Assembly: GCF_932276165.1 (NCBI RefSeq)
Contig: NC_063998.1
Coordinates: forward strand, 4,228,501-4,292,500
Direction of reading: 5' to 3'
Origin: Plutella xylostella
Lineage: Eukaryota > Arthropoda > Insecta > Lepidoptera > Plutellidae
Length of the DNA stretch: 64,000 nt
Below the pieces are notes generated by a model, which saw only the letters and a list, made by a program, of their open reading frames with translations, did no database searches and was not told the DNA's origin. Positions 36,613 through 50,200 of this stretch are shown piece by piece. The position numbers and the translations under genes were made by a program. Position 1 is the first letter of the stretch; each line of letters starts with the position of its first letter.

Positions 36613-39600
36613 TTACGCATAGTTTAAGTTAATATACGAGCGTACAGCCAGGTCTACCATGATGTGTGTGAACTGTGGGTGCAGCACCGTGGATACTTTG
36701 GTATATTTGTTGGTGCTTATTCCATCGTCATCAGTATATTGTTTCGTTGTTGATTGCCGCTCTTGATTTAGGCTGGTAACCCTGCAATTGAATTAGGTTA
36801 AATATATGAGGTTGTGTTATTATTTTACCAGACAATCGTCAGTAAAATTCATAATTTTATTATGACATAAGTATTAGTTATTAGACATATCCCTGTATCC
36901 AAACCGTTGCTGTTGACGATCACGGAAGGTACAATGTATGTAGGTACTTACCAGTCAGACTCATCATATTCTATATTATAGTACTTGCTGACTTCGGGCT
37001 CAAACTGGCACATCTTGAGCTCGTGAGCCTCCAGCCTGGCATCCAAACCCTCGATCCAGTCATCGTTTTTATTGCTTAATCCATTTATTGTCTTGAATTG
37101 CTTAGAAGTTATTGCTATTATACTATTTGTAGATATTACAGTGTATGGTAATCTGAAAGTTAGCAGAAAATATGATAAAGGTTTGGGAATTATGAGTAAA
37201 TCACTGAAATATATTTCAGAGTTTAGGCATTATCAGGGGCGTATTTACCCTAGGGCTAAAAGGGCTACAGCCCGGGGCGGCAGGCGGCGAAGGGCGGCCC
37301 AGGGGCGGCCGGCAGGCCGCCCTTGGGGTTTTCGTTGGAGGATTTAAAAAGTACAGAACAATATTTTAGGACGTAAACCTAGAACTGCCCTGAGCCATAT
37401 TTCCACATGTTAATTTCATGTCTTAAGCAAATTGATTTGAAGTATGAAAGGCGGCCTTTGTTCTTTTCTGAACCGGTGGAATAGTTTAATTTTTTTCCGC
37501 CTCGGTATTTTTTTGATGGAAATCTAAAGTTTTTTTTTTGCCTTACTCAGTCGCCCTGCACAAGTTTATTTTTAAACGTTCTAAAATGTACTCGTCCATC
37601 CAGTTTTTTTTTTGTAAGGATGATATCATTATCTATACAAATCTATCACCACCTTTTATGCAACTGGACGAGGCCCATTTTACCCTTTTGGGTGCACCTG
37701 TGTTGCCAGAGGGGTGCCGAAAATGAAATGAAATGAATGAATGAAAAGCGCCAACGGGATTGGGATGAGGAGATGTGACGGGTCACGGTAGATGCGCTTC
37801 TGGCACAGACTACAGGCGCGGAGGCGCGGTGTCGCAGCCGGAGCCGGGTGTTTGTATTGCCATCGCCGCAAATGGGACGTTGCTGGATGACGATTATCTG
37901 CGCGTGGCGGTGGCGCTGCGCCTGGGCTGCGATTTGTGAGCCACAGTGGAGTGACGGTGGATAAGCTAGGCCGGCATGGCCTCCATTGTGTTCGCAGCGC
38001 GCTGAGGCTCTCCCGGCATCAAGCAATTAATGACATCGTCCGTAGAGCTCTCGTCAGGGCTGGCGTTCCAGCGGTTTATGCCGTAGTGACGGGAAGCGCC
38101 CGGACGGTCTCACTTTGATTCCGTGGGAGAGGGGCCGGTCTGTGTTATGGGATGCGACGTGCGTTTGCACATTTGCCCCATCCCATGTAGGCCTAGCCTA
38201 GCCTAGCCTAGGTAGGTACTCTACGCTGACTGCTATAGGCAGGCTCTGGGGCGGCGAAGTAGTGGAACAGAAGTCGGAATAGGATTCATTTTTCCGGTTA
38301 ACGTGGCGCAGAGCGTTCGAGGTGTATGTCTTGGAACTACATATATACACTATATAGTACCTACAGTACAATACAACGACGGCCACCATGCTCTCAGCTG
38401 CACGAGGTGTGCCGGGAGGTTGCCCCGTCATAGTGCCCTCAACGATATAATACGCAGAGCTTTGGTGTCAGCTAATATCCCGTGCGTCCTTGAACCTCCT
38501 GGTTTTTTTTCGGACCGAGGAGAAGCGCCCTGATGGCCTCACACTAATTCCTTGGAAGAGGGGCCAATGTCTGGTTTGGGACGCTACATGTGTAAGTACC
38601 TATGCCGCCGCTCATCTCGGCAACACAATTCGTGCTGGAGGAGCTGCTGCCGAGACAGCTGCAGGGGCAAAACATTTAAAGTATTCTAATTTGAAAGCCT
38701 CTTACAGCTGTCGAAGCAGCAGGTTCCTGGGGAACAGAGGCTTTATGCTTCATCAGAGAGCTTGGCAAGCGCCTGAAGGAAAAAGGTCATGATGCTCGCT
38801 CTGGGTCGTTCCTGGTTCAGCGCATTTCGTTGGCGATACAGCGCGGTAATGCGGCTGGCTTGTTGGGCACTTTCGAGCCAGGAACGATACGAGGCGGCAT
38901 CTTTGACTAGTTAGACTAAGCTTAAGGCGAATACTTTGAATTTGTAAAATTTTATCTTTTAGTTCAGTTTTATACAATACAATAAAATTCAAATATTCTT
39001 TATTGCACACCAAAAAACCTACCTAACTAACTAAATACCTATCTCTATCTCCGTCCGGATCATATTGAACATTGAAGCTGATTTAACTAATAAAATTGAT
39101 TAAGTACTATGATGTAGGTACTTAATATACAAGTTTGTTACGAGTTTTGTACAAAGAAAAAAAAAATATTTTTTTTGTTTTTTTTTTTTAATTTTTTGAT
39201 GGGCGTAATTTTTTCTCTATGTTGATGGGGCGGAAAACTACAGGAGCCCAGGGCGCACAATCTTTAAATACGCCCCTGGGCATTATGAGTAAATCATCAC
39301 TGACATTTATTTCAGGTATCTTATTTAGTTTAATCCAAGGATAAAACTGACTTATATAAGTATATGTAGCCCTGTAGGTACAAGGAATATAATTTATACC
39401 TACCTATGGTAGTTACTATAACTTCCTTCATTGGAAGGAGACCCGTGCCCCAGCAGTGGGGACGTGATGGGTTGTGATGATGATGATGGTACTATAGGTA
39501 TCAATCCTGAGTGATAATGATAATATAAGTGAGTAACTTACCTATATTTAACATAGTGTGTCATTAATCTAGGCAGCTTCGTACACGCATACAGGTTGGC

Positions 39601-40808
39601 GGGCCTCACTGGCAACAGATTGAGGTCGTGCAGTATCAGGCAAGGAAACCCGTGCTCTATGGCGGCCGCAGCTCCGATGTTCAGCAACCTAATAATAGTA
39701 ATAACGTCCTAATAGTTAGTACATTTGGTGTCTAACGGCCATAAAATGTACAATATTGGCTTCGGCCTGATGCATGCCTTAAAAATGTCCGAGATGGAAA
39801 AACGAGAACATAATAGGTACCTAATAATAATAAGTAGGGACATGTCACACACGACCATCCGACCCCAACCTAGGCAGAGCCTGTAATATGGGTATCGGAC
39901 ACCGGACAGCTCATATATCTACACAGATACATCCCAAGACCCGAGCACCAATATTTATACCTATTTAAACAAACATCTGCCTCATCCGGGAATCGAACCC
40001 TCCAGTCAGGCTCACCAACCACTACCCCTGTCTAACCTGGCTCGGTTGAGCGGCTCCGTGTCCATCTGCTCCACGATGTAGAGGCGGTAGTGGAGCTGCT
40101 GATGATGCAGGAAGCTGTGCATGAACATCAGGAACTTGTAGAGGCGGCTCACTGATTCCCTGGGAAGAAGGAATAGGTTGTGAGTGGACTGATCGATTAT
40201 GAACGATAGTAAACGACAATAATGTTCTGTAGATCGGTTGATGGAAAAATATGTGTAGTACAAAACACTCTTCATCATCACCTCTAGAACATTTGGTACC
40301 TACCTACCAATAGAACATAAGTAGTTAGATAAAATATCGGTCTATTCATTCCGCAGCTAAAAGTGGCACACATCTAACTTAAAAACACCCTACTTTGATC
40401 GGTAGTTAAAAAGCCAGAATTAACTAAATTATTAATGAATAAAACCAAATGTACCTACCTATAGGGGACAATGACGGCAACGCTGTACTTAGGACGGCAT
40501 TCGCTCGGCGCGTACACCCCGCCGTCCCTGACGCCTCGGCCGAGGGACCAGCCTGCCTCAGCACTCGGAGACAGGACCGCCGACTCCAGAACCACGCTCC
40601 GGTATTCACACTCCTCGTACGCGTAGCTTGTGAGGTTCTTACTAGTCACCTCGACCAGATTCTGAAGCATATCTTCTCGCTTTAACTCCACGTAGGATGG
40701 AGGGCTAGCTGGGCGGCTCGTGAAAAACAGGTTTATGACGAAAACGAAGCAACTGAAAACCAATCCGTAGCAAAGGAAGTTCTTCCACACGTTTCGACGC
40801 TTGTACAT
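36613..40808 (-). CDS. Beta-1,4-galactosyltransferase family protein lacking catalytic motifs, 5 exons
   Basis: Exons 40808-40459, 40159-40037, 39688-39542, 37152-36952 and 36781-36613 are all GT-AG, phases close, and they give 329 aa. It is a type II membrane protein: a short basic tail, one membrane segment (about 12-29), then stem and lumenal domain. Family landmarks in order are APSECRPKYSVAVIVPYR, HQQLHYRLYIVEQ, LNRARLLNIGA, CLILHDLNLLP, LPYTVISTNSIIAITSKQFK and TINGLSN, then DDDGISTNKY near the C-terminus. Active relatives have DVD where this has DLN, and WGWGGEDD after the NG-SN motif where this has KNDDWIEGL. The GG before the acceptor loop is also missing. So fold and Golgi location look kept, while Mn binding and catalysis look lost. 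The intact frame argues for a pseudoenzyme over a dead gene. Confidence 0.85.
37226..39286. mobile_element. hAT-like element with 8-bp target duplication, carrying LINE fragments
   Basis: Inverted ends CAGGGGCGTATTTA and TAAATACGCCCCTG (37234 and 39278) are flanked by GGCATTAT on both sides (37226-37233, 39279-39286), the 8-bp duplication typical of hAT transposons. No hAT transposase is visible. Inside are two pieces of a non-LTR retrotransposon end (see next entry). It sits in intron 3 of the galactosyltransferase-like gene. Confidence 0.8.
37740..38910 (+). mobile_element. Two broken copies of a non-LTR retrotransposon C-terminal region
   Basis: Broken frames read GRHGLHCVRSALRLSRHQAI, then DGKRPDG, LTLIPWERGRSVLWDATC (37960-38170). 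A second copy (38370-38900) reads LSCTRCAGRLPRHSALNDII, RPDGLTLIPWKRG and RLGKRLKEKG-like text. This C-terminal domain is common behind reverse transcriptases of insect retroelements. Both copies have stops and shifts. Confidence 0.6.
39838..40024 (-). mobile_element. tRNA-derived SINE-like repeat
   Basis: Reversed, it has GAGCCTGACTGGAGGGTTCGATTCCCGG (a box B-like core). A related piece with CACACGACCATCCGACC recurs at 50565-50625. It ends 12 bp from the donor of exon 2 of the galactosyltransferase-like gene. Confidence 0.55.
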
Positions 40809-41288
40809 GTTTCGGTGAGTTTGGTAAGTAACAAAATGGCATTAATAAAGGTAAAGGGCAATTTTGTTCTCGTAAATAAAAAATAAAATTAGAAGAAATT
40901 TTGGTTTGTTTACATTTATCGATTTTCAAGTTTTGCGGCAAAATCAGCTGATTTGGTTTTTAAAAAATATTTCACTACAAAAGACACTACATTGCGTATT
41001 AATAAAGTCTACTTTTCAATAAAGGCCCAACTACTGCATTGGGCTACGTTCGTATATCATTGCTAGACTTGGTAGAGATCTCGAACTTTTACTTCTTACT
41101 CTAAGATTTGCAAAATGGAAATGTAGGTAGTTTTGCAATCCTTGGATATACGTTAGACAGATACAGTCATAAAAGTATTGTGATTCGTAGTGTGTAAATA
41201 TGCATTTAATTGTTAAATATTAAGCATACATTTATTAAGTATAATTTCACATCCGAAAAAAAGTGCAATAAGGTAAGATCCTAGAAAA
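40809..41288. promoter_or_regulatory. Shared divergent upstream region of the galactosyltransferase-like and PRR11-like genes
   Basis: The 480 bp between two start codons pointing apart must include both promoters. No clear TATA box or other motif stands out. Confidence 0.5.
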
Positions 41289-44200
41289 ATGTTTACCAAC
41301 ACTGAAAAAGAAATCACGCCTGTCATGGACATGGATGCACAATCACAAGATTTATATACAAAATCTCCAGAAGCCGTTAGAAAATGCACTAATGAAGAAG
41401 CATTCAATACTTCGTGGAACATTGAACATTTAAATTGTTCCAATGATAAACTGAACTGTACACCGCCTTCCCTGAAAATTATGATAGACAGTTCAAGTCC
41501 TGACAAAATAGAGAACTCTACGCAGACAGTGCCATATTCAAGTCATGAACCACTAGAAGAGGTGAATTTGAACAAGCTAGAACTATCATTTGATAAAGAC
41601 GATCAGCAGAACTCAGCACCCAATGACAATCCCGAAAAATCATTCGGGAGCAAGCGTTGTCGACGTGACTCTCAAGAAGACCCCAACGACCTCAACCCAC
41701 TGAAGCGAACCAAGTGTGACAAATTAGCTGTACAATATGACGAAGAAATTGAAATAGAAGAGCCCGATTTAATTGATGAAATATCGACAGCCTCTAATCT
41801 GTCCTCATGTTCAGAGGTTTCGTTTAAATCTGTTAGCAGTAACAGTTCTTTGAAGGGAAAGAAACGGCGGCGCAAGTCGGATTCTAATTTGTTTCGGGAT
41901 GTGCTGCTGAGGTCCAAACGAAGTAATCATTCGAACTATAGCAAACAAACGTCCAGTCGACAAGATCTGAATAATACGCCAGGTAACTTTTCAAGCATAC
42001 ATCTTACTACTAAGTACTTATAGACTCTATAGACTTATTAACCTATGAATAAAAAATACACAGCGAAGTTCGATGATACCTAAAAACTAAGTAGGTACCA
42101 TGTAAGTAGGTAGGTACGTACCTACCTAGTAGTATCTACCTACTCCCTGGCTTTTCTAAATCCTATATACCTTCTAAGCTTATTTGTGTGTATACAGGGT
42201 GTCACGTCAAATTGATGCTAACGTAGCTTAATATAAAAAAGTTTTTTTTTTTTCACGGAGAAGTCAAAGAATAATAATTTTTCAGTTTGACCACCTGAGA
42301 CACATTCTTTCGGCTTAGTATACTTACCACTTTTGCAATACCTTGTGTAAAAAAAACGCTACGTAAGATACCTACGAATACATTTACAGATAAATTTATA
42401 TTTATTTTCTAACTAACATTAAGATTAAAAGTTGGTCAGTAGGTATTTATCTAAAGGTGAGTAGGTATTATAACAAATGCACGTCAGTGATAAGAAGTCA
42501 AATGATTGCTTGAACTCTTTTATCAGCTATAACGCAATAATTCACTTCATAAATCGATAACTTTTTATTTTTATTGTAAACACCCGGGACCCTGACTGGA
42601 GTCAAGAGAGTCAGTCGCGAATATAGACCAATGACATCATCAACTACATCTCAGACATATCATGCTCATTTTAAATTCAGCCGTTAGATTAGTACCTAAA
42701 CATGTTCGCTGCGCGACATTTAAGTATACATAATTTTAATGATAGGAGCTAAACAGCCTAGTGTAAAGTTGGAAATAGAGATAGAAAGTGGTGTCGAGGC
42801 TGGCTTGTTGAGTGATGTCGACTGGTTTGTTTTGTCAGGAGGCACGCCGCGCAAGGACCGCGGTGGACGAAGGATCTCCAAGTCAAAATCATGGCGACTG
42901 ATAGACTTATGCACCTGGATCGGGATGAAGGTGAGTATATTTATGTTTTTTTTATATTGCCCTGTAGATAGTAGGTAGGGTAAATGAAACAGAAGTTAAA
43001 ATAGATACTTGCTTTACTAGATCTAGCTGATGCATAAATGCAGATTCCTAAATGTTACGCTTAGCGAGTCAGTACGAGATATAGACAAAATATTTATGTT
43101 CCCGTTAATGTAGGTGCTGCCACTACCCATAAGAATCCAAGTTAGTTAAATTGCTATGTCTATAAACACTAAGCGGCTGGCTTTCAATTAACTAGGTATT
43201 TTTTTACTCATTTCACATAGTTAAGTAATCCTAATCTTTACAACCACCAACAGGGATACGAATCTATAACAGCTCTATACACAGATGGAAAGGGTGAAGA
43301 AGCCAAAACTATAGAGAAACCTAAACAAGAAAATGATTCCGTAAATAAAGATGTTCAGCTTATGAAAAAAACTTTAGAGGATGTGGTCGACAGACAAGAT
43401 CGACTAATGCGCGAAAATGAGGAAATGGCCATGAATATGAAAAAGATGATGCAAAAAATAGAAGAATTGGAAAACAAATTAAAGTAAGATTTTTAATAAT
43501 TTTATGACTTTCCACAAGTATCTTCACAATCAGCAGCAGCATATTATTATGATATGTCCTACCTTGGGCAGGCAGAGACTAAATACGAATCTCACTAATT
43601 CTTTAACCAAGGCGACAAACCAAAGAATGATAGGACGACATTAGTCGTAGGTATCATGAATTAATCGATTACCGAAGCTCAAAGCCCTACGCGCGCTCTA
43701 AGCTAAACCAACTAACACAAAACCATTCCTTCCAGAAGCCAAACAGAACATAGACCTCCGACGTCTGGCAGGAGCCTGGCCACCGGAGACTGTGCGCCCC
43801 CTCCGCCGCCGCCCCCGCCCCCGCCTCCGCCTCCTCCTCCACCCATGCCGTCCTCCAAGCTGCCAGTTCGCTCCAACACCCTCCCTCGATGCGGCTCTGC
43901 ACCGCCCCGAGTAGCGGCCCCGAGGCTCGCCATCACCCCACAGGACATAGCCAACGTGAAGCTCAGGAAAACTAAGGTAAGGATCTCCATTGTGTAAGGT
44001 GTATTACCTAAGATGTCTGTGGTATTTCAATCTGCAATCCCTCAAAATTTCAGGACAACCCTAACTTACGATCGAAGCCCAACCAGAACAAACAGCCGTT
44101 GGTGACTCAGCAGATGTTGCTTTCTACCAGAGCAGGACTCGGCAAGAAGAAGCACGTTTCAGCGGCGACCACTCAACAACAATTGAGTGACCTTGAAAAG

Positions 44201-47200
44201 TGAGTAGCGTAACTACTTAAGTACTTGTAGTTACTTAGGTTTACCAAAATAAACAGTTTTTACCACTTTATAATTTTACAACCAGATTCTCAGTTTGGCC
44301 GTTAGTACTATTGTAATGTTCCATCGATGCCGAAACATTAACTATTTCGCAAATAATGAATTTAAACTACGACTGGATGTTCCGAGGGATTTGTTGCGCT
44401 TTGGAAGGGTTTTCCCGTGGGATTTTTGGAAAAGTTGTCTATTAAATCATTCAGGGTGTCGGCTAACTTCGTGCCAAGCTTTGTTGTACCGATTGCGATT
44501 CACAGAATAATCAAGATAATTATTCTGAGTGTAGGTGAGCCTTAATATTGATATCGGCGAGTTGAGGGTAGACGATAATATCCACGTAAGCGAGCAGCGC
44601 GTGGGCACTTGGCACTTTTGTGTGAGCAGCCGTGGTGAGCAGACGGTCAGATGGAGGGGATGATCGGTGCCGTAGGAGCGTGAGGGACCAGGCGCGTGGA
44701 GCCGAGGCGGAACACCGAGTCCGAAGCTAAGTGATCTTTCTATTTACTTACTTTTTTATCTCTCGTATATGATTGATAAGTTATACACTTTATTTCTTGA
44801 TGGACGCTAACCCACGGCTGCAATTTCCATCACACTGGTATAGGGATTAGATAGGTAGGTACACTAAAGGTCTTCTACCTTGCTCATTCAGTATTTAGCT
44901 AGCTAGAGAAAAACCTACACATTACACATTCCCTAGCTTTGGTTCAACTTATTTTAGTTTATAATAGGGACTTCTGGATATACACAAATAGGCAGAAGCG
45001 GGCTGATGATGATGATGATGATGATTATCAAAAAGCTAAAACCTGACAATGGATCTTACTTCAAAAATAATAAATTCTTATCAAATGAAAAGTATACACC
45101 TACCTTCAAATTTGTTCTATGGTTCTTTGTTCAAATTATTGATTTTTCATTAGGTAAATAAATACTTCTGTAGAATCTATGCTATAGTAATTATTCAAAG
45201 AATAAAGTAGATACATACTTAAATAAACTTTTCAAAGATGATTTATAGTAGTATCCATATGGCAGAGAAGATTATTTGACTTTGAGTCTTACAACAAGTA
45301 TCAGCGCAGGGAAAGAATTGATTAACGGAGGAACATACTCTAAAGGTGTCAAGATATCACAAATAAGGGTTCTAGATACTTATTTTAAATCATTTCTGGT
45401 CCTATATTGCTCAATAAATACAAATAGCTTGAAGGTAGATCAGATTCCTGTCCAATTTCCATATTTTCAGAAAGTTATGTAAATTCTAACCAACAGAAGT
45501 ATTTGTTTCCTTGTTAAAGCAATAAATTCTTATGTAAAAAAGGATAGCAAGGATATAGTAGGAATAAAGTTAGCTAGGATATATTTATTACAACTATTTA
45601 TAATATATTTGAATAAGATTATATAATATTCACTATTTCATAATAATTATCCTATATTCCAATAAGATCAAAGAATATTCACTATTTCATGTTATATATT
45701 TAATCTTTTAAAATAATACCTAAATCACTTCCCACTTGGCTACAAAATTAGAGTCATATTATTATATTTTCAAATACTTATCTATTATGAAATTCATGAT
45801 TTAATAAAGTTACTATAGTATAAATTATTGAACTATTCTAGTTTCAGTTTATTTATGATTATAAATAAAATTGTCCCCTTAGCTTTGATAACATGTATTC
45901 ATGTTGATTTATTTACATGAACAAAAAAGACAAACCATGTAAATATATTTAAGTTAGGAGCAAGGGAAGTGATTAATAAGTTGGTCGGAGGAATGTCCAA
46001 GTCAATGGTTGTGTTCCACGAGGGCTCCAATTGAATATTTGCTATTATTATTTATCTAATTTAGAGTCTTATATATTGATTCAATCGGGTGTAGTGATCA
46101 AGGCCTACAAAGCGTATGGAGGGGCTTCCCTTATTAACCAACACCAAAAAACATTATTATCTATATTATTATCTTTATGTACTTACCTGTATATATGTAG
46201 TTATCATAAAAATAAAAGTTATACATTAAAGTTGTAGTATATAGGTCAATAATTATAGGCAGGTAGGAAGTATGTAATCAGTTCTAGGTCATAGTTTTAT
46301 TTAATTCACTATTCTTTCGTTTATTGGGTTACAACACAACGTAGGGTTTCCCTGGATGTTTCATGGCCAATCTAAAGCAGTATTTGTTTCACTCTTATTT
46401 CACTCAGGTTAGTTTATCCTTAGTAAATCCGATAGGTAGCCGGCAGTAGGGCGAAACGTTACAATTTGGTACCGAAAGACCAGGATATTAGATTTTGCTT
46501 CATCTCTTCTTGTTAGGTGTCAGGCAGCTAGTTTTCTGTTCTATTATCTGAAATTTTACAAGTCAATTTGATTAAGATAGTACTTATTTACAAATAAACC
46601 ACAATATTGAACACTCTTTTGCATAGTATTATTTTCAGGTAACTTACGTTTGTCTCGAAAAAACATTAAGGTTTGTTCTTTGCCTTTGCGATTATAGTAA
46701 GTAAATATTTACTCAATATGGCGGTTTTCACATAAACTACATAAAGGCATTTCTTTTCAAGTTTTGGCTAGAATAAAGTTTCAAAAGTTTGTTTTTACTT
46801 TAGTTGGAAAAACTTTATGCAGCATTGCACCACAAACAATAAAAAGTCAAAAGGTTATTTTTTTTTTACAGAGTAACTTTTATTGCGTCACAGACTAGTA
46901 TAATATTTGGTAGTGTAATGCACACTCATGACTGCACAAAATCACTGCAAGATGTTAACGTTATAATAAGTCTCTTGCGTTTTGTTCGTAATGATTTGTT
47001 ACATACTAGGGGTAGGAAAGTGATTATATCCTTGATATAATCACAATTTGTTGCCGTAGAGTGATCGAACTTATAAACGAAAGAATTATTTATCATGAAA
47101 TAGGAAGCGCAAGAGACTAGGTTTTGTATTGGAACGGAATGTAATAGGGAAGCATTTGTGAAGATAGATAGATAGGTAGTTGATAAAGTTAGGATGAGGA

Positions 47201-50200
47201 AATGGAAATAATCCATTTATTAAAATGTACTTAATAAGTAGGGGTTGTAGTAATGTTATGTAGCTCATTAAAAAATTACAAAAGATTAGGGGTTGTATGT
47301 GGCTATGCTCCTCATGGAGAGGAAATAATAATCATCATCAGCAGGGGTTTGTATATGTATTTAAGATATGCTCCTCGTGGAGTAAGGGGAAATAATCATT
47401 ATCATCATCAGGGGTTGTGTGTGTATAAGACTATGCTTCTCGTGGAGTTAAGAGGATATAATCATCTTCTTATTCAGAACATTTTCTATAATTTTTAATA
47501 GGTAGGTACCTACTTAACTTTAAAGAGATTAACATCAAACATAGTTGTATAAAGACTGATTTATCTGTAGGTAGGTCATATTAGTGTTGCTCTGAATCAC
47601 TATGAACGATCTCTCTGATTATGTAGCTGATTAGGGAATTATTAGTGAATAGGGGTTGTAGGTAAAATAATGATATGGTCTTATTTTAGGTAAAAGCAGT
47701 AAATTTATTAAAATAAAAAAATTATAAAAAAAAAACAAATGTAACGAAAAGACGGCGCATTTTAGTCCTTATGAACAACCTGAAATTATTAGAATAGATA
47801 TAGACATTCTGGCTCAGGTAGATGAGGGGTGGGGATTTTGGTCTGGAGGTGCGGTCGGCTGCATTGGTGGGTCGAGGAGTTTGCGTGGCGGGGCTTGTAT
47901 GATTGGTGCTGGATTGGACTGGCCTGGTTGGAGGGGGATCGGTAGTTATAGCAACTAGTCTATGATTATTAATCATCCTTTTGGCTGGGTTGGTTCGGTT
48001 TGGTATTGGTTGTATGAGTTTTGTTGTGCGGGTTCTTTGGTTTGTTGATGTGGTTGATTGTGCTTCTGGATCGGATCTTTGCTTGTCATCGACTAGGTGC
48101 TTAAAAACTAGGCTCTAAAATTACTATACTTGAATGTTTGAAAGAGTAGATAATATATTATACAACATTGATCATAGGAGTTGGGATAGAACTGTAACAC
48201 TATCTATGCTAACATCCTAACTTAGAGTAACCGGAAAAGCCCAAATGTCTTATTATCAGATTTCAGAGAGCCAATTAGTAGCAGATATTATCAGACATTT
48301 TCCTAAACAAATACAAGTATGAGTTACAGTCAATAAAGAAAAGAAAATTTAACAATAATTTCATTTGAAAAAAATTGCGATGAAAAGGTAGCGGTCCAAA
48401 ATAACAATAAATTTAGAAAACAATTAATGTGTAGCAAGTTACTGTTGTTGATAAAGTGTTAGACCAGGTGAAGTAGGCTAGGACCTCATATAGTATCAAT
48501 ATATTGTTTGTAAGTTAAGAACTATGTGGGTAGTTTAGTTGTTCCTATTTTGAGCGCGGTTGCAATTCACTTCTTCATCTGAGTCAGGATGTTTACTTCA
48601 TAGTATATAATCTCAGAGTTTGGTTGTCAAATAAAGAACATCATCATCATCATCAGCATTCAAAAAGTATGCCATATCCTGAAAAGAAGAATAGAATTTA
48701 ATTTAAAAAGCTAGGTATTATGAGGATTTACATAATTATAGTAATTCAGGAAAAGGCTATTTAGTTCAATATAACTTAAGTAGACTAATAGGATAGGCAT
48801 TTAGGGAATGGTTTTATGAATGGTAATCAATATTGGATCTACAGGGGTATGATTTTCATAGCAATCTAACAAAATCAAAGTACAGGGTAGTATAATTAAA
48901 ATTGGATTACAACATATGTAGAAAATAAATAGGTACTTACTTATTGTAGAATAGTAACTTTGGTATATAAGTAGTGAGGGATTCTGAATGTTTTGTCACA
49001 GTGGATGGTTTGATCAGTGGTTTATCATGGGTTTTAGGTCAACAAAGAGTGTAGTTGGGTTTGCATTGTTATGTTTGGTCCTGAAATAAAACAAATAATG
49101 ATATAGGAATAATTCAAATTAATATAGGAGTTGAAGACCAAATGATTAGGATAGGTACTTATTTAAAAGGTGAGGGGTTGACAATAAGTTAAATGTTGGT
49201 TAGTCTTGTCAGTATCAATTCAAAACTGTATGGGAGATATTTAATTGAGTTAGATTTTTATAACAATAGGTCTATTATAAACACTAGATCCGTAAAACAA
49301 AGCTATTGTACGTATGAATAACTAAATATTCAGGTGTTGTTTATTTTGAATATCTATAATTTGAGGTCGAGAATTTAGTTTAACAGCATGCATACACGGG
49401 TTTTCGATAAAATAATGACACTTACCTATTAGATTCACTCATTATTTAAGAGTTTCGTAAGTTTAATCCGGTAAACTCTAGATTTCTTCATGCGATCGAT
49501 ATTGTTAAACACAACGAAGCATGCTTTTGTTTTGTTTAGTGCCGAAAAAAAAAAGTTAAGGTTATGTCAGGTTGACATTGACAGTTTAGATTTTTAATAA
49601 ATTTGACAGTTAGACAGGTAAGGCACATTACACAAACAACCTGAATAGGGAGACCGTGTTTTTCAAATAGGGGTTGTGAGGGAGAGTTGTAATATCTCAG
49701 AAATATTTTTAGTTACCTAGTAACATTATTTTCGACTTAGGTAGTTACGGAGGGTAGGAAAATAGTTGAAGTAGAAGTAGTAGTTAGTTAAATAGACATA
49801 TTATTTCATAAAATAAATAGTGTATTAGGTTGTAGAAAAATAAACTAGATGGCGGTATTTTAATGTTTTGGTATCGATGGAATATTGGGGTGGATTTGTC
49901 TGTTACATGAGAGTAGGAACTTTCAATTTTGGTAAAATTAATCTGATATAATTTTCTTTTAAAGAGATAACAAAAGGATAGGATATTTACATAGCCATTT
50001 CCCGGGGATTATGTCGTGATTATAATGTTTCGAAAAATTGAAAGGGCAAAGAATGTGGAAGGAAGAAAAGCACTTTAAAGGTAATTTTAAAGTCTGAATG
50101 ATAATAATGTTAAAGGTACCTGGCCAGGTCTTACATAGTTGATTAAAGGATGATGAAGAATGAAGTTTTACTTATTTAATATTGAGTGCGATTTATAATC

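Noticed and set aside
42739..42838. Alternative first exon before exon 2 of the PRR11-like gene
   Set aside because: The frame is open (VKLEIEIESGVEAGLLSDVD), but a clean TTTTGTCAG acceptor at 42838 and phase agreement with exon 1 explain the exon. I see no promoter evidence.
43712..43990. Minus-strand Gly-rich ORF
   Set aside because: It is the antisense of the proline run in the PRR11-like protein.
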